64,000 nucleotides of DNA, taken from contig OY282558.1 in NCBI GenBank assembly GCA_958295665.1, forward strand, positions 329,813,106-329,877,105, in the 5' to 3' direction. This DNA is from Tipula vernalis. Taxonomy: Eukaryota > Arthropoda > Insecta > Diptera > Tipulidae. The notes beneath the pieces are model-generated. The model had not been told where the DNA came from. It did not search any database and saw nothing but the letters and a program-made list of their open reading frames with translations. Of this stretch, positions 22,000-33,379 are shown one piece after another; position 1 is the first letter of the stretch, and each line of letters starts with the position of its first letter. Both the position numbers and the translations under genes were made by a program.

Positions 22000-24743
22000 C
22001 ACGGCTCGTCTGAACGCGGCTCAACTCAAAAGTGCTTGCACTTCTGTTTTTCTATGGCATCATGTTCCCTAAGGTCTAATGAAAAAGATAAAATTTTTTT
22101 GAAATCATCCACCGACCAGTTTTCATTTTCGCGCCAAAACTCGAAAATTGTAACCAAAAAAATGATTTTTTGGTCTGAAAAAGTGAAATTATGTTTTATG
22201 AAAAGTCTCAGGAAGAGAATGCATTCATTTCAGTTCATTTCAGTTTTCCATAATGTCGAAAATTTGTAATCCTCCAAAAGTTGCCCGCGCACTTTCACAC
22301 GAAGAGTACCGGAGTAAAATTTGTTTGTTGTGCTTAAAAAAGAATAATGCCATGTTAAAGATAGAAGCCTCGCTGCAATCGAATCTAGAAAAATTACTGA
22401 AACATCGTGTAGACAATATCTTGTGTGAAGAAAGACTGCCGAATGTTCTTTGTGCCGGATGCAAACGGAACGTCTACCGACAACTTCCCAGTGCCGATCC
22501 AGGAATCGTTCCCTCCAAGACTGTCGAGCTACCTGATTATTCTAAGTTTTGAGTGTAAGTTTAACTACGAGATCTAGGACTCAAAATACCTGTCAGTGCT
22601 ATTTATGCCAGATTGCTCGAAGTAATGTGATATCCATGCAACTTCTTAACAAAAAAAAATCGGCTGACGGGAAATGCATTAAACGTTGTTCCAAATGTTT
22701 TATCGATCCCAAACGAGGAACACCTCATAAATGCACCAAAACTGCCCAAATTGATAATGTATGCAATTATATAAATACAAAGTGGCGTCAACATTAATCA
22801 GTAAAATTGCAATTCAACAACATGACATTGATGACAAAATAAACAAAAAAGATTTGACGGTCTCCCTTACTCAGGCACGTGGAGGAAACTCCATGAAATT
22901 ATTCATAAATCCCCACGAGAAAAATGAAGAGGAACCAGCTTCGAATATATCCACAGCCGATTTCTTGAAAATCAAAACAAAATTTAATCTTAGTACAAAG
23001 ACTACTCTTGATATAGCGACCGCTTTGAGAGTTGCTACAAAAAGCGGGCGATAATTGAGCCAGGATTGAAAAAAAGCCTGAAACAGAAGAATGGCGAGGT
23101 AAAAAGTTTATTTTGTGCTAAGACAATACGTAGATTTTTTAACCATCAAAGCTCGAATGAGCACACCAATCCAATGTCCCATAATTTACTGCCATACTCT
23201 TGAAGATTTTCTTTGTCATATCGAGAAACAGCGGGATATTAGAAATCAGCACTTAAAATTTGGAATTGACGGTGGCGGTGGTTTTTTGAAGGTGTGCCTG
23301 TCTGTTCAAGATGATTCAACTGAAATTTGTCAACAGGAGAAAAACGTCAAAAGTATGACGATGGCGTGTTTGCTAAAGCTTTTGCTGACTCAGGCGTTAA
23401 GAAAATCTTTATTCTTGCTATTGTGAAATCGGCTCAAGAGAATTATGAAAACGTGTCAGCAATATGGAAAATATTGAAAATTGAGGATTTTTCTGGTACG
23501 ATAGCGACTAATCTCAAATTAGCCAATATTCTGACAGGGATTATGTCTCATTCATCGACGTACCCTTGTACATGGTGCTTTTGTGAAAGCACAAATTTGG
23601 AGCACATCGGACCTCAGCAAACTGTGGGAAACTCAACCTCATATTTTGAAGCTTGGAGAAACGCTGGCGGATCGATAATGTAAAATGCGAAAAATTTCAA
23701 AAGCTGTATCAATCCTCCAGTTCTTTCAGCTGATGACGATAAAAAGATTCTTGATATTATTCCTCCTCCAGAACTACATCTAATGCTTGGTGTGATTAAT
23801 AAAATAGTCAGCCATATGCAAGATGAATTTGTTACTGAAACAACAGAATGGATCAACCTATGCAATGTTCAACGAACATTTACTCAAGGAGGTACCAAAT
23901 TCAATGGCAATTCTTGTAGAATATTATTGAAAAAAGTGGATAATCTCAGATCGTTTTGCTCCATTGGTTGTTTGAAATATGTGGAAACATTGAAGGATTT
24001 TGATCGTGTAGTTCACAATTGTTTTGGAATCGAATTAAATGATTGTTACAAAGAATCTATCGCTCAATTCAAGACTAGCTATTTGGCCCTAGGGCTATCA
24101 GTCACACCAAAAGTACATGCAGTATTTTATCATATAGAAGATTTTTGTGAAGGCCATAGAAGAGGGTTCGGGTTTTACAGTGAACAGGCCATGGAGACAG
24201 TGCATTCTGATTTCAAGACAATGTGGAACAAATATCAAGTTTCTGAAAACCACCCAAATTATAAAGATAAATTAATGAAAGCTATAATTGAATATAATAG
24301 TTACCACATATAAAACTTGATTTAATGTTACTGAAATAAAGGTTTTTGTTCTTCTCGACTTTCATGAGTTTTGATTTGTTTGAAATAATTCATTATATGT
24401 GTTTAGAAGACATCTGTCGACAAAGAGAGAAATAATTCGCAAACTAGTTTAGCAACCTTTTTACCTGTACTTTTCTGCATTCTCTTCCTGAGACTTTCCT
24501 CTTTCGATCTTTGTATGCTGGAATCCTCCGGAAGGGCATACAAAATAAGATATTTCACTTTTTCAGACCAAAAAACCGTTTTTTTGGTTCCAATTTTCGA
24601 ATTTTGGCGCGAAAATGTAAACTGGTCGGTGGATGATTTCAAAAAAACTTTTATTTTATTTGTTAGACCTTAGGAAACATGATGCCATAAAAAAAACAGA
24701 AGTGAAAGCACTTTTGGGTTGAGCCGCGTTCAGACGAGCCGTG
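22000..24743 (+). mobile_element. unclassified cut-and-paste transposon with >200-bp TIRs and 13-bp target duplication
   Basis: The ends are long inverted repeats starting CACGGCTCGTCTGAACG, about 90% alike over more than 200 bp (left arm 22000-22228, right arm about 24474-24743). Directly outside, ATAACTCGGATAC (21987-21999) and ATAACTCGGTTAC (24744-24756) are direct repeats with one mismatch, a 13-bp target duplication. Between the arms lies a broken transposase on the plus strand. The right arm carries about 40 bp absent from the left. The family does not match hAT, piggyBac, Tc1, P, MULE or Harbinger by what I can see. Confidence 0.8.
22253..24313 (+). pseudogene. novel-type transposase with Cys-rich N-terminus, frameshifted
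   Basis: Starting at ATG 22253, the protein opens with KICLLCLKKNN...LCEERLPNVLCAGC, a C-x2-C ... C-x2-C pair. Two further pairs follow, CQCYLC and CSKCFIDP...HKC (22549-22797). A central segment (22761-23054) precedes the core: KFGIDGGGGFLKVCLSV (about 23260), KKIFILAIVKSAQENYENVS, ATNLKLANILTGIMSHSS with TYPCTWCFC (23530-23585), PPPELHLMLGVINKIV (about 23762) and GFYSEQAMETVHSDFKTMW (about 24170). I infer that the Asp of IDGG and the Glu of SEQAME are catalytic acids of a DDE/RNase H-like fold. The expected middle acid may be the Asn of ATNLK, mutated. At least four frameshifts or stops inactivate it. It ends 24313, just before the right TIR. Confidence 0.65.
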
Positions 24744-24756
24744 ATAACTCGGTTAC

Positions 24757-26100
24757 TTTCACGGATTGTTTATTTTATTTGTATATATATAAGTGGGTAC
24801 TGTTGGCGCTTTTGTATCTGATGATGTCTTTTTGACGAAGGTTCTAGTGGACTTTATTTTTGTGTAGGGGTAGGGTATACAGTTTGTAGGGGTGGCCGAA
24901 TTGTGTTATCGTTAAACTCTTACAATCTGGGAGATGGCTGGCTTTTTGCTTAAGTCATTTTCTCAAATTTCTTTTATAGTTTTCTCTTTAATTTTAAGCA
25001 TAGAAATGTAAAATTAATTTCTTGTTGTGCGCTAGCAGTCAAGTTGTCAGGTACATCAGTTTGAACATATCAACTATGGGAAAATTTACGTCATTTTTAC
25101 AAAGCTAATTTTTGCGAGTTGGAAGATGTTTGGGTGCAATTTAGGGAAATGTTAGTGCAAGACGATTCCACAGTAAGTAACCTAGATTCTAGACGCCAGG
25201 TATGCTAAAAAAATGACAAAAGTTGGAGCTAAGCCTTGCGCCATTTTCACATTATATAGAGACCTCTTGAAAATCAGAATAAGGCTGAAAGACAGTTTCT
25301 AAAGTCATTTAACCTAGGCAGATGGAAGAGATGCATGCAAGTCTGGATTTTGTGTAAATGCATGAATAAGACAAATTTCGGTCGAACGGGGTTTGCCTTG
25401 GATTTATTGTTCTAAAATATTTTATTTAGCTATAATATGTAGCATAATTTTATATTCTAGAGGTTTTAAGCTAAACTTTTAGCCGGACAAGAGATTTGAT
25501 AGTATTGACCGGGACGTGTTGCACGAACATATAGACCTTCAGTTTCTTGAATTTTTCTAAGAACTTTTTCTTCCTGCACAAACAGTATTACGAGGCCAAT
25601 AAATAACCTCTAGGATTGACATTTTGGTGAAAGTCAAAGGATATAGCCTGAAATGCTATTAAAAATGTAGCAGATTCAGTTTAGTGGGTAATGAAGTTTT
25701 AAAATGATTAAATTGTAGCATTTCTGCTACATTTGTAGTAAAGTGGAAGCACTTACTTCCCAATATTTACGCCTTTGTACCAAAGAAAAACAAAGAGCCA
25801 TCTACTTACAATACATCCACTAATAAAAAGCAGAAATATTTCAGAATTAATTAAGTTGCAATAGTGTAATTGTTTGGAATTTGACTGAAAGCCAGCTTCC
25901 ACTCATTACATTGAATTTATCTTACTTGCTTGGTGATACCGGCGGCATGATCCCTGCAGCTTCAGGTAGGGGATTGGTGTAGGTAAGGTACCACACAATT
26001 AAGATCTAGTTAACCGTCTAAGGAAAATTGCGAGCACATTTCGAATGTTTTTTGGTGGGGCTAAACCACCCAAAACGTGAGCTGCCAATTGCAACTCGGA
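24757..26100. other. unassigned DNA upstream of a Ty3/gypsy body
   Basis: No long open frame. This is where a 5' LTR and leader of the following element would be expected, but no matching repeat is present downstream of 29100, so an LTR cannot be defended. Confidence 0.4.
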
Positions 26101-26343
26101 AAGTGGGGATGAAAACAGAAAAAAAAATTGTTTGACTTAGGATAGCATGGCTACCCTAAGCTTTACGGTGAGTGAAATAGATAACATTTGACCACTGGCC
26201 ATGATTATAGTCAAATGATAGACGCTCGAAAACAAAAACCCAAAGAGTCTTTTATGGTCTTCTATAATGACATTCAGGTCATGACATTACAGTATTGTAG
26301 TTCACCGCCGGGTTCTAACGTTCTTCTCATACTATGAAGAAAC

Positions 26344-26765
26344 ATGAGGCCTGGGTTGCAAAATGTCTTGGCTGACAGAGTTATTCATACCATAAGTGAT
26401 TTAGTGATGCGATGTGTAGCTTTAGAAGACTCATGGAAAAGGACCCATTATGAACCAGAAATGTTTTGCACTCGACGATTTGTTAGTGAAGTGGAAGCTG
26501 ATTATGGTAATGAGAGATCTAATTATGAACCTTCTCAAACAGGTGAAAGGTTTGGATATGAACAAGGAAATCTGAATAATGGTATATCTGCCTTATCGTT
26601 GAACCAAAAAGTTTCTGCAAATCAAGCTAATGACTCCAGGCAACGGAATAAGAATGATTCCTTATTGATCTGCTGGAATTGCCATGACCTAGGAAGTGGT
26701 TTATTTCGACTGTAATAAATCAGTCACAAAAACCTTTTGTTTTGGGTGCTGAAGACCCGACATTC
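26344..26765 (+). pseudogene. Ty3/gypsy gag C-terminal region
   Basis: The open part (26344-26715) has VIHTISDLVMRCVALEDSW, typical of gypsy gag capsid ends, then a charged spacer. It ends with the first half of a zinc knuckle, CWNCHDLG. A frameshift at about 26700 continues it as FDCNKSVTKTFCFGC and KPNC. The paired knuckles bind element RNA. The N-terminal gag lies upstream in other frames and is badly decayed. Confidence 0.7.
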
Positions 26766-26929
26766 TAAAACCAAATTGTTAACCAAGACGGTTAACCAAG
26801 ACAGAACTCAAAATCCATTCTCTTCTATTAAGTCTAAGTCTGAGTTACCAATCTCACCAAAACAAAATCGGAATTTTTATCGGGCCAGAGAATACTGAAG
26901 CAACCGGAAGCAGCTACAATTCAATATTG

Positions 26930-27300
26930 CAGAAACGTTTATCAGTGCTGAGTTGGATAACCGACCAAATGCCGATGTAATTGTTGATGGCATTAAATAC
27001 CGCGGATTCATGGATAGTGGAGCGTCAATTACTGCTTTAGGTAGTGAAAGTTCAAAATTTTTCAACCATCCTAAACATGAGGTACGAAACTTTCCATCAC
27101 TGGTTAAAACCGCTAGTGGCCTTTAAGGTGTCATTCAATGGGATACAACGTGACATGTGTGTATACCTAATACCAGGACTAAAACAAAAGCTATATTTAG
27201 GTGCAAACTTTTGGAAGCTGTTTGGAATCATGCCCACGATGATGCCAGTGCAAGCCGACCTTGACAAAGAGATTGATAGGATGTGGTCATTAGGAGTTAT
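26930..27300 (+). pseudogene. Ty3/gypsy protease and pre-RT linker
   Basis: FISAELDNRPNADVIVDG is followed by YRGFMDSGASITALG, where DSGA is the aspartic-protease active motif. The linker then reads on in shifted frames with FPSLVKTASG and, at about 27255, EIDRMWSLGVIDRS, the usual wording just before the RT fingers. Confidence 0.7.
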
Positions 27301-27333
27301 AGATAGGAGTCGTCAAGTTTATGGAGTTCCCCG

Positions 27334-27870
27334 GTGACATTCGTCCGAAAAGCGAGTGGCAAAGTGCGTTTATGTCTTGATGCCCGACGGTTGAACGAGG
27401 TGACGATTAGGGACGCGCATCCGCTGCCAATAATCGACGGGCCTTGGAGTCGGTTGGATAAAACCAAATTTACCTCGAGCATCGATCTTAAGGATGTATT
27501 TTGGCAGATCCCGCTGGTTCAGGAGTACCGCGATAAAACAGCATTTACCGTCCCTGGTCGTCATTTGTACCAGTTTACTGTGATGCTGTTCGGGCTCTGC
27601 AACGCCCCACAGACCATGTGTCGACTAATGCACCGGGTAATTCCACACCAGCTCCAGGACCAGGTTTTTGTATACTTCCACGATCACTTGGTTACAAACT
27701 TAAAACTGTTGCTAAATACCTGACTTCCACTGGTTTAACAGTAAACCTGGAGAAAAGTAGATTCCTTCAGAAAAATTAACGCTATGTCGGGTATATTATT
27801 GGCGATGGTACTTTTCGAGTGAACCCAGAAAAAGTTCAAGCTATTGAAAATCGTTAGATTTCATTTGCTC
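27334..27870 (+). pseudogene. Ty3/gypsy reverse transcriptase
   Basis: The frame 27334-27723 reads VTFVRKASGKVRLCLDARRL, NEVTIRDAHPLPIIDG, TSSIDLKDVFWQIPL and LFGLCNAPQTMCRLM: RT blocks 1-4 in order. The catalytic loop should be YLDD but reads YFHDHL, so both metal-binding acids of the loop are compromised. A frameshift follows, after which YVGYIIGDGTFRVNPEKVQA (about 27782-27840) gives the connection. Confidence 0.85.
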
Positions 27871-28205
27871 GATTGAAAAATGCTTTAACAACAGCGCCCG
27901 TTCTGGTGTACCCAAATGTTAGGAACCATTTTTCATTCAATGCGATGCTGGTCGTTCAGGAGTAGGTAGTCTCTCTCTCAGCCCAACAAAATTAATCCAT
28001 AATGGAGCTTGAATGTTATGCGGCCGTATAGCGTGAAAAAGTTTCGGGCTTACGTGGAGGGTTGCGAATTTACAATCTTGACGGATCATGCAAGTTTAAA
28101 ATGGTTCATGAGCCAAAAAGATTTAACTGGTCGATTAGCGAGGTGGAGCTTTATGCTTCATTCCTTTAGTTTTCCTTCATTCCTATTACCTTCATTCCTT
28201 TAGCT
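27870..28205 (+). pseudogene. Ty3/gypsy RNase H remnant
   Basis: Readings include LKNALTTAPVLVYPN, FIQCDAGRSGVG (approximate, shifted) and the frame 28009-28203 with FTILTDHASLKWFMSQKDLT and GRLARWSFMLHSFSF. TDHASLKW is the RNase H catalytic-Asp motif. The end is replaced by a TTCATTCC-rich stretch and then foreign DNA. Confidence 0.75.
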
Positions 28206-28259
28206 TTAATGGATGGAGAGATTTACGCAAATCCATCTGATAATCATACCACATAAATG

Positions 28260-28392
28260 ACAGATCTGCCAATTTTTATTTATTTATTTATTACCAGCAC
28301 TAACAAATAGCATAGGTTACAATACCAATAATTTTGTATCTAAAAAAGTGTCACAAATTATAATTTCATATACGACTCTTAAAAAGATCCCT
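28260..28392 (-). mobile_element. 3' tail of a 5'-truncated non-LTR element
   Basis: On the minus strand the piece ends ...TTAGTGCTGGTAATAAATAA with three or four AATA repeats (28273-28296). This is the tail style of Jockey/CR1-type elements in flies. It interrupts the gypsy RNase H-integrase junction. Too short to classify further. Confidence 0.4.
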
Positions 28393-28396
28393 TGAA

Positions 28397-29056
28397 ATGT
28401 TAAAATCGAAAAGAGATTTGGATATACCAATATACGTTCCGACCGAGCTTATTCCTAATCTTATTAGCCAATCGCATGATCCACCATTGTCTGCACACCA
28501 AGGGATTTCCAAGATACTCGAAAGATTGTATCGCTTGTATTACTGGCCTTGCATGGCACGGGACATGCGATCCTACATTAATCAATGTAGTGTTTGCAAG
28601 CAAACCAGACCATTAAACTATGCTTTGAAGCCACCAATGATTCAACAAATTCGGGTGGAACGATGCAGGCAAAGACTGTATATTGACTTCCTTGGGTATT
28701 ATTTATCATTCTAGATAGTGTTTAGCCAATATGTATTTTTGAAACCCATGAGGCACGCATGGTCCACAGAAATATGTAAGGTGCTTGAGAATGAAATATT
28801 TTAAATTTATTCAGTGCATCAGACCATAATTTCTGACAATGGCTCCAAGTTTAATTCGAGGAATATTCAGATGCTTTTGAAAAAGTACGAAATTACCAAC
28901 ATGGAAACGCCGAAGTTATCTCGGCAGTCGAATTCATCCGAAATGGTAAATCGCTCAATAATATCCGTCATACGAGCTTACATCTCCGACGACCATCAAA
29001 ATTGGGAACTCCTTATTCCAGATATAACCTGCGTCCTTCGTAATGTCCTGCACTAG
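28397..29056 (+). pseudogene. Ty3/gypsy integrase
   Basis: 28397-28714 carries the HHCC zinc domain: SHDPPLSAHQGISKILERLY, YYWPCMARDMRSYINQCSVC then KQTRP, followed by the core entry LYIDFLGYY. 28814-29056 has TIISDNGSKFNSRN (second acid) and SNSSEMVNRSIISVIRAYI (third-acid region). A stop separates the two frames. The enzyme would insert the cDNA; here it is broken. Confidence 0.8.
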
Positions 29057-29100
29057 TCGACTAGGTTTTCTCCTCATTTTATCATGTTTGGCCAGCATAT

Positions 29101-29960
29101 GGTGACTCACGGCGACGATTATAAAGTATTGCAGTAATGAATGAGAAGCTCATAATTATAACCTACGTACTTACGTAGTAAACTGAAACATTTAAGTGTT
29201 GGTCGAACCATTTATATGCGGAATTTCTCGCAAAGTAATGCTCCGCGAAAATTTTCGGCAAAGTTGGCTCCGAAATTTGTCGAGGCAAACATTTTTAGAA
29301 AAGTTGGTACAGCAATACAATAGTGCAAACCAAATATGAATGTGAATGAACTGTATCCTAAAATAAAACTGGAATAAACAACAACAAAAAATTTGCAAGT
29401 GTATGTGTATGTAATGAGATCGAGTATTATCTCGACTCATTATAGAAATTGTCCATAAACCTTGACCCATCGCGGCATTTACCTGTAGCTTCAAGCCAGT
29501 AGAAGTAACTTTTTCATGAGTTTTGATGGGAGGACTATGGATCTTGTTATAACACATTTTTTTTGAGTGAGCATGAAGGGGTGATCATGGAGATCACAAA
29601 TAGGAAAATAAAAAATAAACAAAACGGTTGGACCCGTCTATGGTGACCAATAGAAAAACAGAATCAATCGTCCAGCATGAATGGATGAATTCTTGCCGAC
29701 CGGTTGCATTAATTGTTGACAAGATTTTCTGTTTAAATTTCTTTTGATATTTTATGATAATGTTATGACTTTTTCTATATCTATGTATTTCATAATATTA
29801 CAAATTATTTTGTTCCCCCACTCCCATTTTTCAGAGATACCTATGTGGTATATTTAACGTTTCCAATATGAAAACATTTGTTTTCATTTATTCAACATAT
29901 ATGGTATGTATGAGAAAATTGAGAGTAAGAATAGCAATAAAAAAAATAAAAATATCGGCT
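29101..29960. other. non-coding interval between gypsy and piggyBac A
   Basis: No gene is supported; the 121-codon minus frame at 29192-29557 resembles nothing and overlaps AT-rich DNA. The left terminal repeat of piggyBac A should lie in 29700-29960 but was not found. Confidence 0.4.
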
Positions 29961-29984
29961 CGGAATATTGAACTTTACCCTAAA

Positions 29985-31005
29985 AATGCCAAGACGTTCG
30001 AAAATACCTAGACTTTTGGAAGACTTAGCAAATATAAACGAAGGCCTTTCCGATTTCGATGAAGTTGATTCTGAGAATGGACTAGCAGACAATTCAGAGA
30101 TTCATTTAAAAAGAGAAGTATATGTATCGTCAGACAGCGATAATGAAAAAGAGAACCTCCTCAATGTACGTAGACCAAGAAGAATTGTAAGATTGTCGTC
30201 ATATTCTGATGAGATTGACCATCAGCAAACTGAAATTGATGCTGATGGAACTATCTGGAATAAAATAAAAACTGGATCGACTCCAGGAAGGAGATCAATA
30301 AATTCCATTTTCAAAGAAGTAATTGGACCTATAGAGTATGCAAAACGAAGCATAATGAAGGGTACAGTAAGTAGTGCTTTTTAGAACATTGTTGGTTAAA
30401 AAATGGGATCTATCGCAAGAAAAGTATGACGCTTTTCTTGCAATTCAATATGCACATGGTGCTTACGAAGCTAAGAACTTGAAATTATTTATGGTCTAAA
30501 AAGTGAGGACCAGATTTTTTTTTTTTTGTAAAAACTATGAGTAGAAAAGACTTTACGAATATTTTACGATTTATTCCCTTCGATAAAAGAAATGAACGGA
30601 GTCAGCGATTACTAACGGATAAATTTGAAATGATCTCAAACATTTGGAATTCATTCATTGAAAATAGTCAGAAATGTTACGTACCGGGACAAAACATTAC
30701 AATTGACGAACAATTATTTCCAACTAAAGCGAGATGCAGATTCACTCAGTATATGCGGAACAAACCCGATAAGTTCGGAATAAAATTTTTGGTTGGTATC
30801 TGATCTCACTAGTAAATTTATTATAAATGAATTCCCGTGTTTAGGAAAGGACGTGAGTTTGTTGTCCTCAAATTAACTGAACCGTTTACCGGAACTGGAA
30901 GAAATGTAACGACTGATAGATTAGAACTATTCGTGCAAACAAAAGAGAATTGCCGAAACTTGCTAAACAAATAAAGTTAGTTTACCTCGATTTTCATCTG
31001 TACTC
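29985..31005 (+). pseudogene. piggyBac A transposase, N-terminal two thirds
   Basis: The acidic N-terminal tail (MPRRSKIPRLLEDLANINEG onward, 29985-30384) leads through a frameshift into the DDE_Tnp_1_7 domain at 30537-30803. There MSRKDFTNILRFIPFDKRNE, NITIDEQLFPTKARCRFTQY and NKPDKFGIKFLV are characteristic, and the Asp of TIDEQL is the first catalytic acid. After a stop come DLTSKFIINEFPCLGKD and VVLKLTEPFTGTGRNVTTD, the latter carrying the second catalytic Asp. The protein would cut and paste at TTAA. The stretch with the third acid is missing, so internal deletion has occurred besides the insertion. Confidence 0.85.
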
Positions 31006-31070
31006 GTAATTTATGAAACAAATAATTGTACTTTGACAGTATATAGTATAAAAGTAAACCAACTAAAAAA

Positions 31071-31542
31071 ATTGAGGTGTGGCCAACACACGACTTTCTT
31101 TTACGAACAGAGAATTTTGAGAAATTTTATTTTTTTCCTAATTTTTTTTTTAATTTGTTTTTCATTTTTGGAAATATTTTGTATTAAGTAGTTTTTTGTA
31201 AACCTTATACTTTTTAAGATATTTGCAAAACAAATTTTCTGGACAAGGGAGTGGCCACTTCCGGTTAGCCGATTTGGAGTAAAATTCACTGGGACCTCCC
31301 AATTTATCAAAAAAGCTTAAATCTGAAGTTTCAGCTCGATTGATTAAACCATCTGGGCTGTAGAGAGGACACAGACAGACTAACAGACTAACAGACTGAC
31401 CGACTGACAGACAGACAGACACCATTTCAAAACCCACTTTTTCGGACTCAGGGGACATAAAACCAAATAAATTTCTAAAAATCTCAAGGTTCAAAATTTT
31501 CATGATTACTATACTTTATTTTACTAGAGTAAAAGAAAGTAA
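31071..31542 (+). mobile_element. Helentron/mini-me-like unit, copy 1
   Basis: The unit runs from TTGAGGTGTGGCCAACACAC to TTACTAGAGTAAAAGAAAGT. It contains an AT tract, a conserved core (GGGAGTGGCCACTTCCGG), a short GACAGACA microsatellite and CCCACTTTTTCGGACTCAGG. Three more copies follow in the cluster. The combination of a conserved core with a GTCW-type microsatellite and no coding capacity recalls mini-me/DINE-1 elements, which are Helentron-derived; that assignment is inferred. Confidence 0.6.
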
Positions 31543-32150
31543 AAACCCCTAATCCATACGAATCGTTCGTTTAGTAAAAGTTCTGCAAAATTATTTTTTG
31601 GAAATCGCACTCAACTCCCAAGGGCCAATATCGGCCATTGCCAACAATGATGACAAAGGTTTGGCTAACACATGGAATAGGTCCCTTAATTACCTAGTTA
31701 GAAAACCCTAATCCATACGAATCGTTCGTTTATTAAAAGTTCTGCAAAATTATTTTTTGGAAATTGCACTCAACTCCCAAGGGCCAATATCGGCCATTGC
31801 CAAGAATGATGACAAAGGTTTGGCTAGCACATGGAATATGTCCCTTAATTACCTAGTTATAAAACCCTAATCTATACGAATCGTTCGTTTAGTAAAAGTT
31901 CTGCAAAATTATTTTTTGGAAATCGCACTCAACTCCCAATGGCCAATATCGGCCATTGCCAACAATGATGACAAAGGTTTGGCTAGCACATGGAATAGGT
32001 TGCTCAATTACCTAGTTAGAAAACACTAATCCATACGAATCGTTCGTTTAATAAAAGTTCTACGAAATTATTTTTTGGAAATCGCACTCAACAATGATGA
32101 TAAAGATTTCGCTAGCACATGGAATAGGTCCCTTAATTTCCTAGTTAAAA
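31542..32150 (+). repeat. 159-bp tandem repeat, about 3.8 units
   Basis: Units begin at the words AATCCATACGAATCGTTCG at 31551, 31710, 31869 and 32028, an exact 159-bp period. Each holds GGGCCAATATCGGCCATTGC. The last unit lacks an internal piece. The array lies exactly between unit copies 1 and 2. Confidence 0.85.
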
Positions 32151-32651
32151 TTGAGGTGTGGCCAACACACGACTTTCTTTTACGAACAGAGAATTTTTAG
32201 AAATTTTATTTTTTTCTAATTTTTTTTTTTTAATTTTTAAATTTTTAAATTTTTTTTTTAATTTTTAATTTTTTATTTTTATTTGTTTTTAATTTTTGGA
32301 AACAATTTGTGTAAAGTAGTTTTTTGTAAACCTTATACTTTTTAAGATATTAGCAAAACAAATTTTATGGACCAAGGGAGTGGCCACTTCCGGTTAGCCG
32401 ATTTGGAGTAAAATTCACTGGGATCTTCCAATTTATCAAAAAAGCTTAAATCTGAAGTTTTAGTTCGATTGATTAAACCATCTGGGCTGTAGAGAGGACA
32501 CAGACAGACTGACAGACTGACAGACAGACACCATTTCGAAACCCACTTTTTCGGACTCAGGGGACCTCAAAACAATTAAATCCCTAAAAATCTCAAGGTC
32601 CAAAATTTTCATGATTACTATACTTTATTTTACTAGAGTAAAAGAAAGTAA
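32151..32651 (+). mobile_element. Helentron/mini-me-like unit, copy 2
   Basis: Same orientation as copy 1, starting TTGAGGTGTGGCC and ending AGAGTAAAAGAAAGTA. The AT tract is longer and the GACA microsatellite shorter. It is followed by the 60-bp repeat shared with 15443. Confidence 0.6.
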
Positions 32652-32757
32652 TTGTGAGGCGTTTTCTGTATTATTTATGTTGAATTAAACAATATTTTAG
32701 ATACTTTAAACTTGCTTCAGGTAAAACCTTGCAGTAAGCTCATTTTTAAATAAAAAA

Positions 32758-33303
32758 ATGGAGGTGTGGCCAACACACGACTTTCTTTTACGAACAGAGA
32801 ATTTTGAGAAATTTTAATTTTTTTTTATAATTTTTAAAATTTTTTTTTTTTAATTTTTAAATTTTTTAATTTTTTTTTTAAATTTTTTTTTTTAATTTTA
32901 TTTGTTTTTAATTTTTGGAAACATTTTGTTTATATAAGTTTTTTGTAAACCTTATACTTTTTAAGATATTTGCAAAATAAATTTTCTGGACCAAGGGAGT
33001 GGCCACTTCCGGTTAGCCGATTTGGAGTAAAATTCACTGGGACCTCACAATTTATCAAAAAAGCTTAAATCTGAAGTTTCAGTTCGATTGGTTCAACCAT
33101 CTGGGCTGTAGAGAGGACACAGACAGACTGACAGACTGACAGACTGACAGACTGACAGACTGACAGACTGACAGACAGACACCATTTCGAAACCCACTTT
33201 TTCGGACTCAGGGGACCTCAAAACAGATAAATCACTAAAAATATCAAGGTCCAAAATTTTCATGATTACTATACTTTATTTTACTAGAGTAAAAGAAAGT
33301 AAA
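32758..33303 (+). mobile_element. Helentron/mini-me-like unit, copy 3
   Basis: Same orientation, starting ATGGAGGTGTGGCC and ending GAGTAAAAGAAAGTAAAA. It carries a GACAGACT microsatellite of about 60 bp. Confidence 0.6.
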
Positions 33304-33379
33304 AGTACTTCTACTAAGTACGAAACATAATTCTGTCAACATTGAAAAAGACAAAAAAAACTGCCTGAAACTATTACAT

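Larger units (their letters stand above)
26100..29100 (+). mobile_element. Ty3/gypsy retrotransposon body, decayed, LTRs not identified
   Basis: In plus-strand order: gag end with knuckles, protease, reverse transcriptase, RNase H, integrase zinc domain, integrase core. This is the Ty3/gypsy order. Stops and frameshifts occur throughout, and a foreign tail interrupts the RNase H-integrase junction at about 28260-28390. No env-like region follows. Confidence 0.85.

Noticed and set aside
24757..26100. 5' LTR of the gypsy element at 26-29 kb
   Set aside because: No matching repeat lies downstream of 29100 and no primer-binding site was seen.
29192..29557. 121-codon minus-strand frame
   Set aside because: No domain, composition typical of random AT-rich DNA, overlaps gypsy 3' flank.
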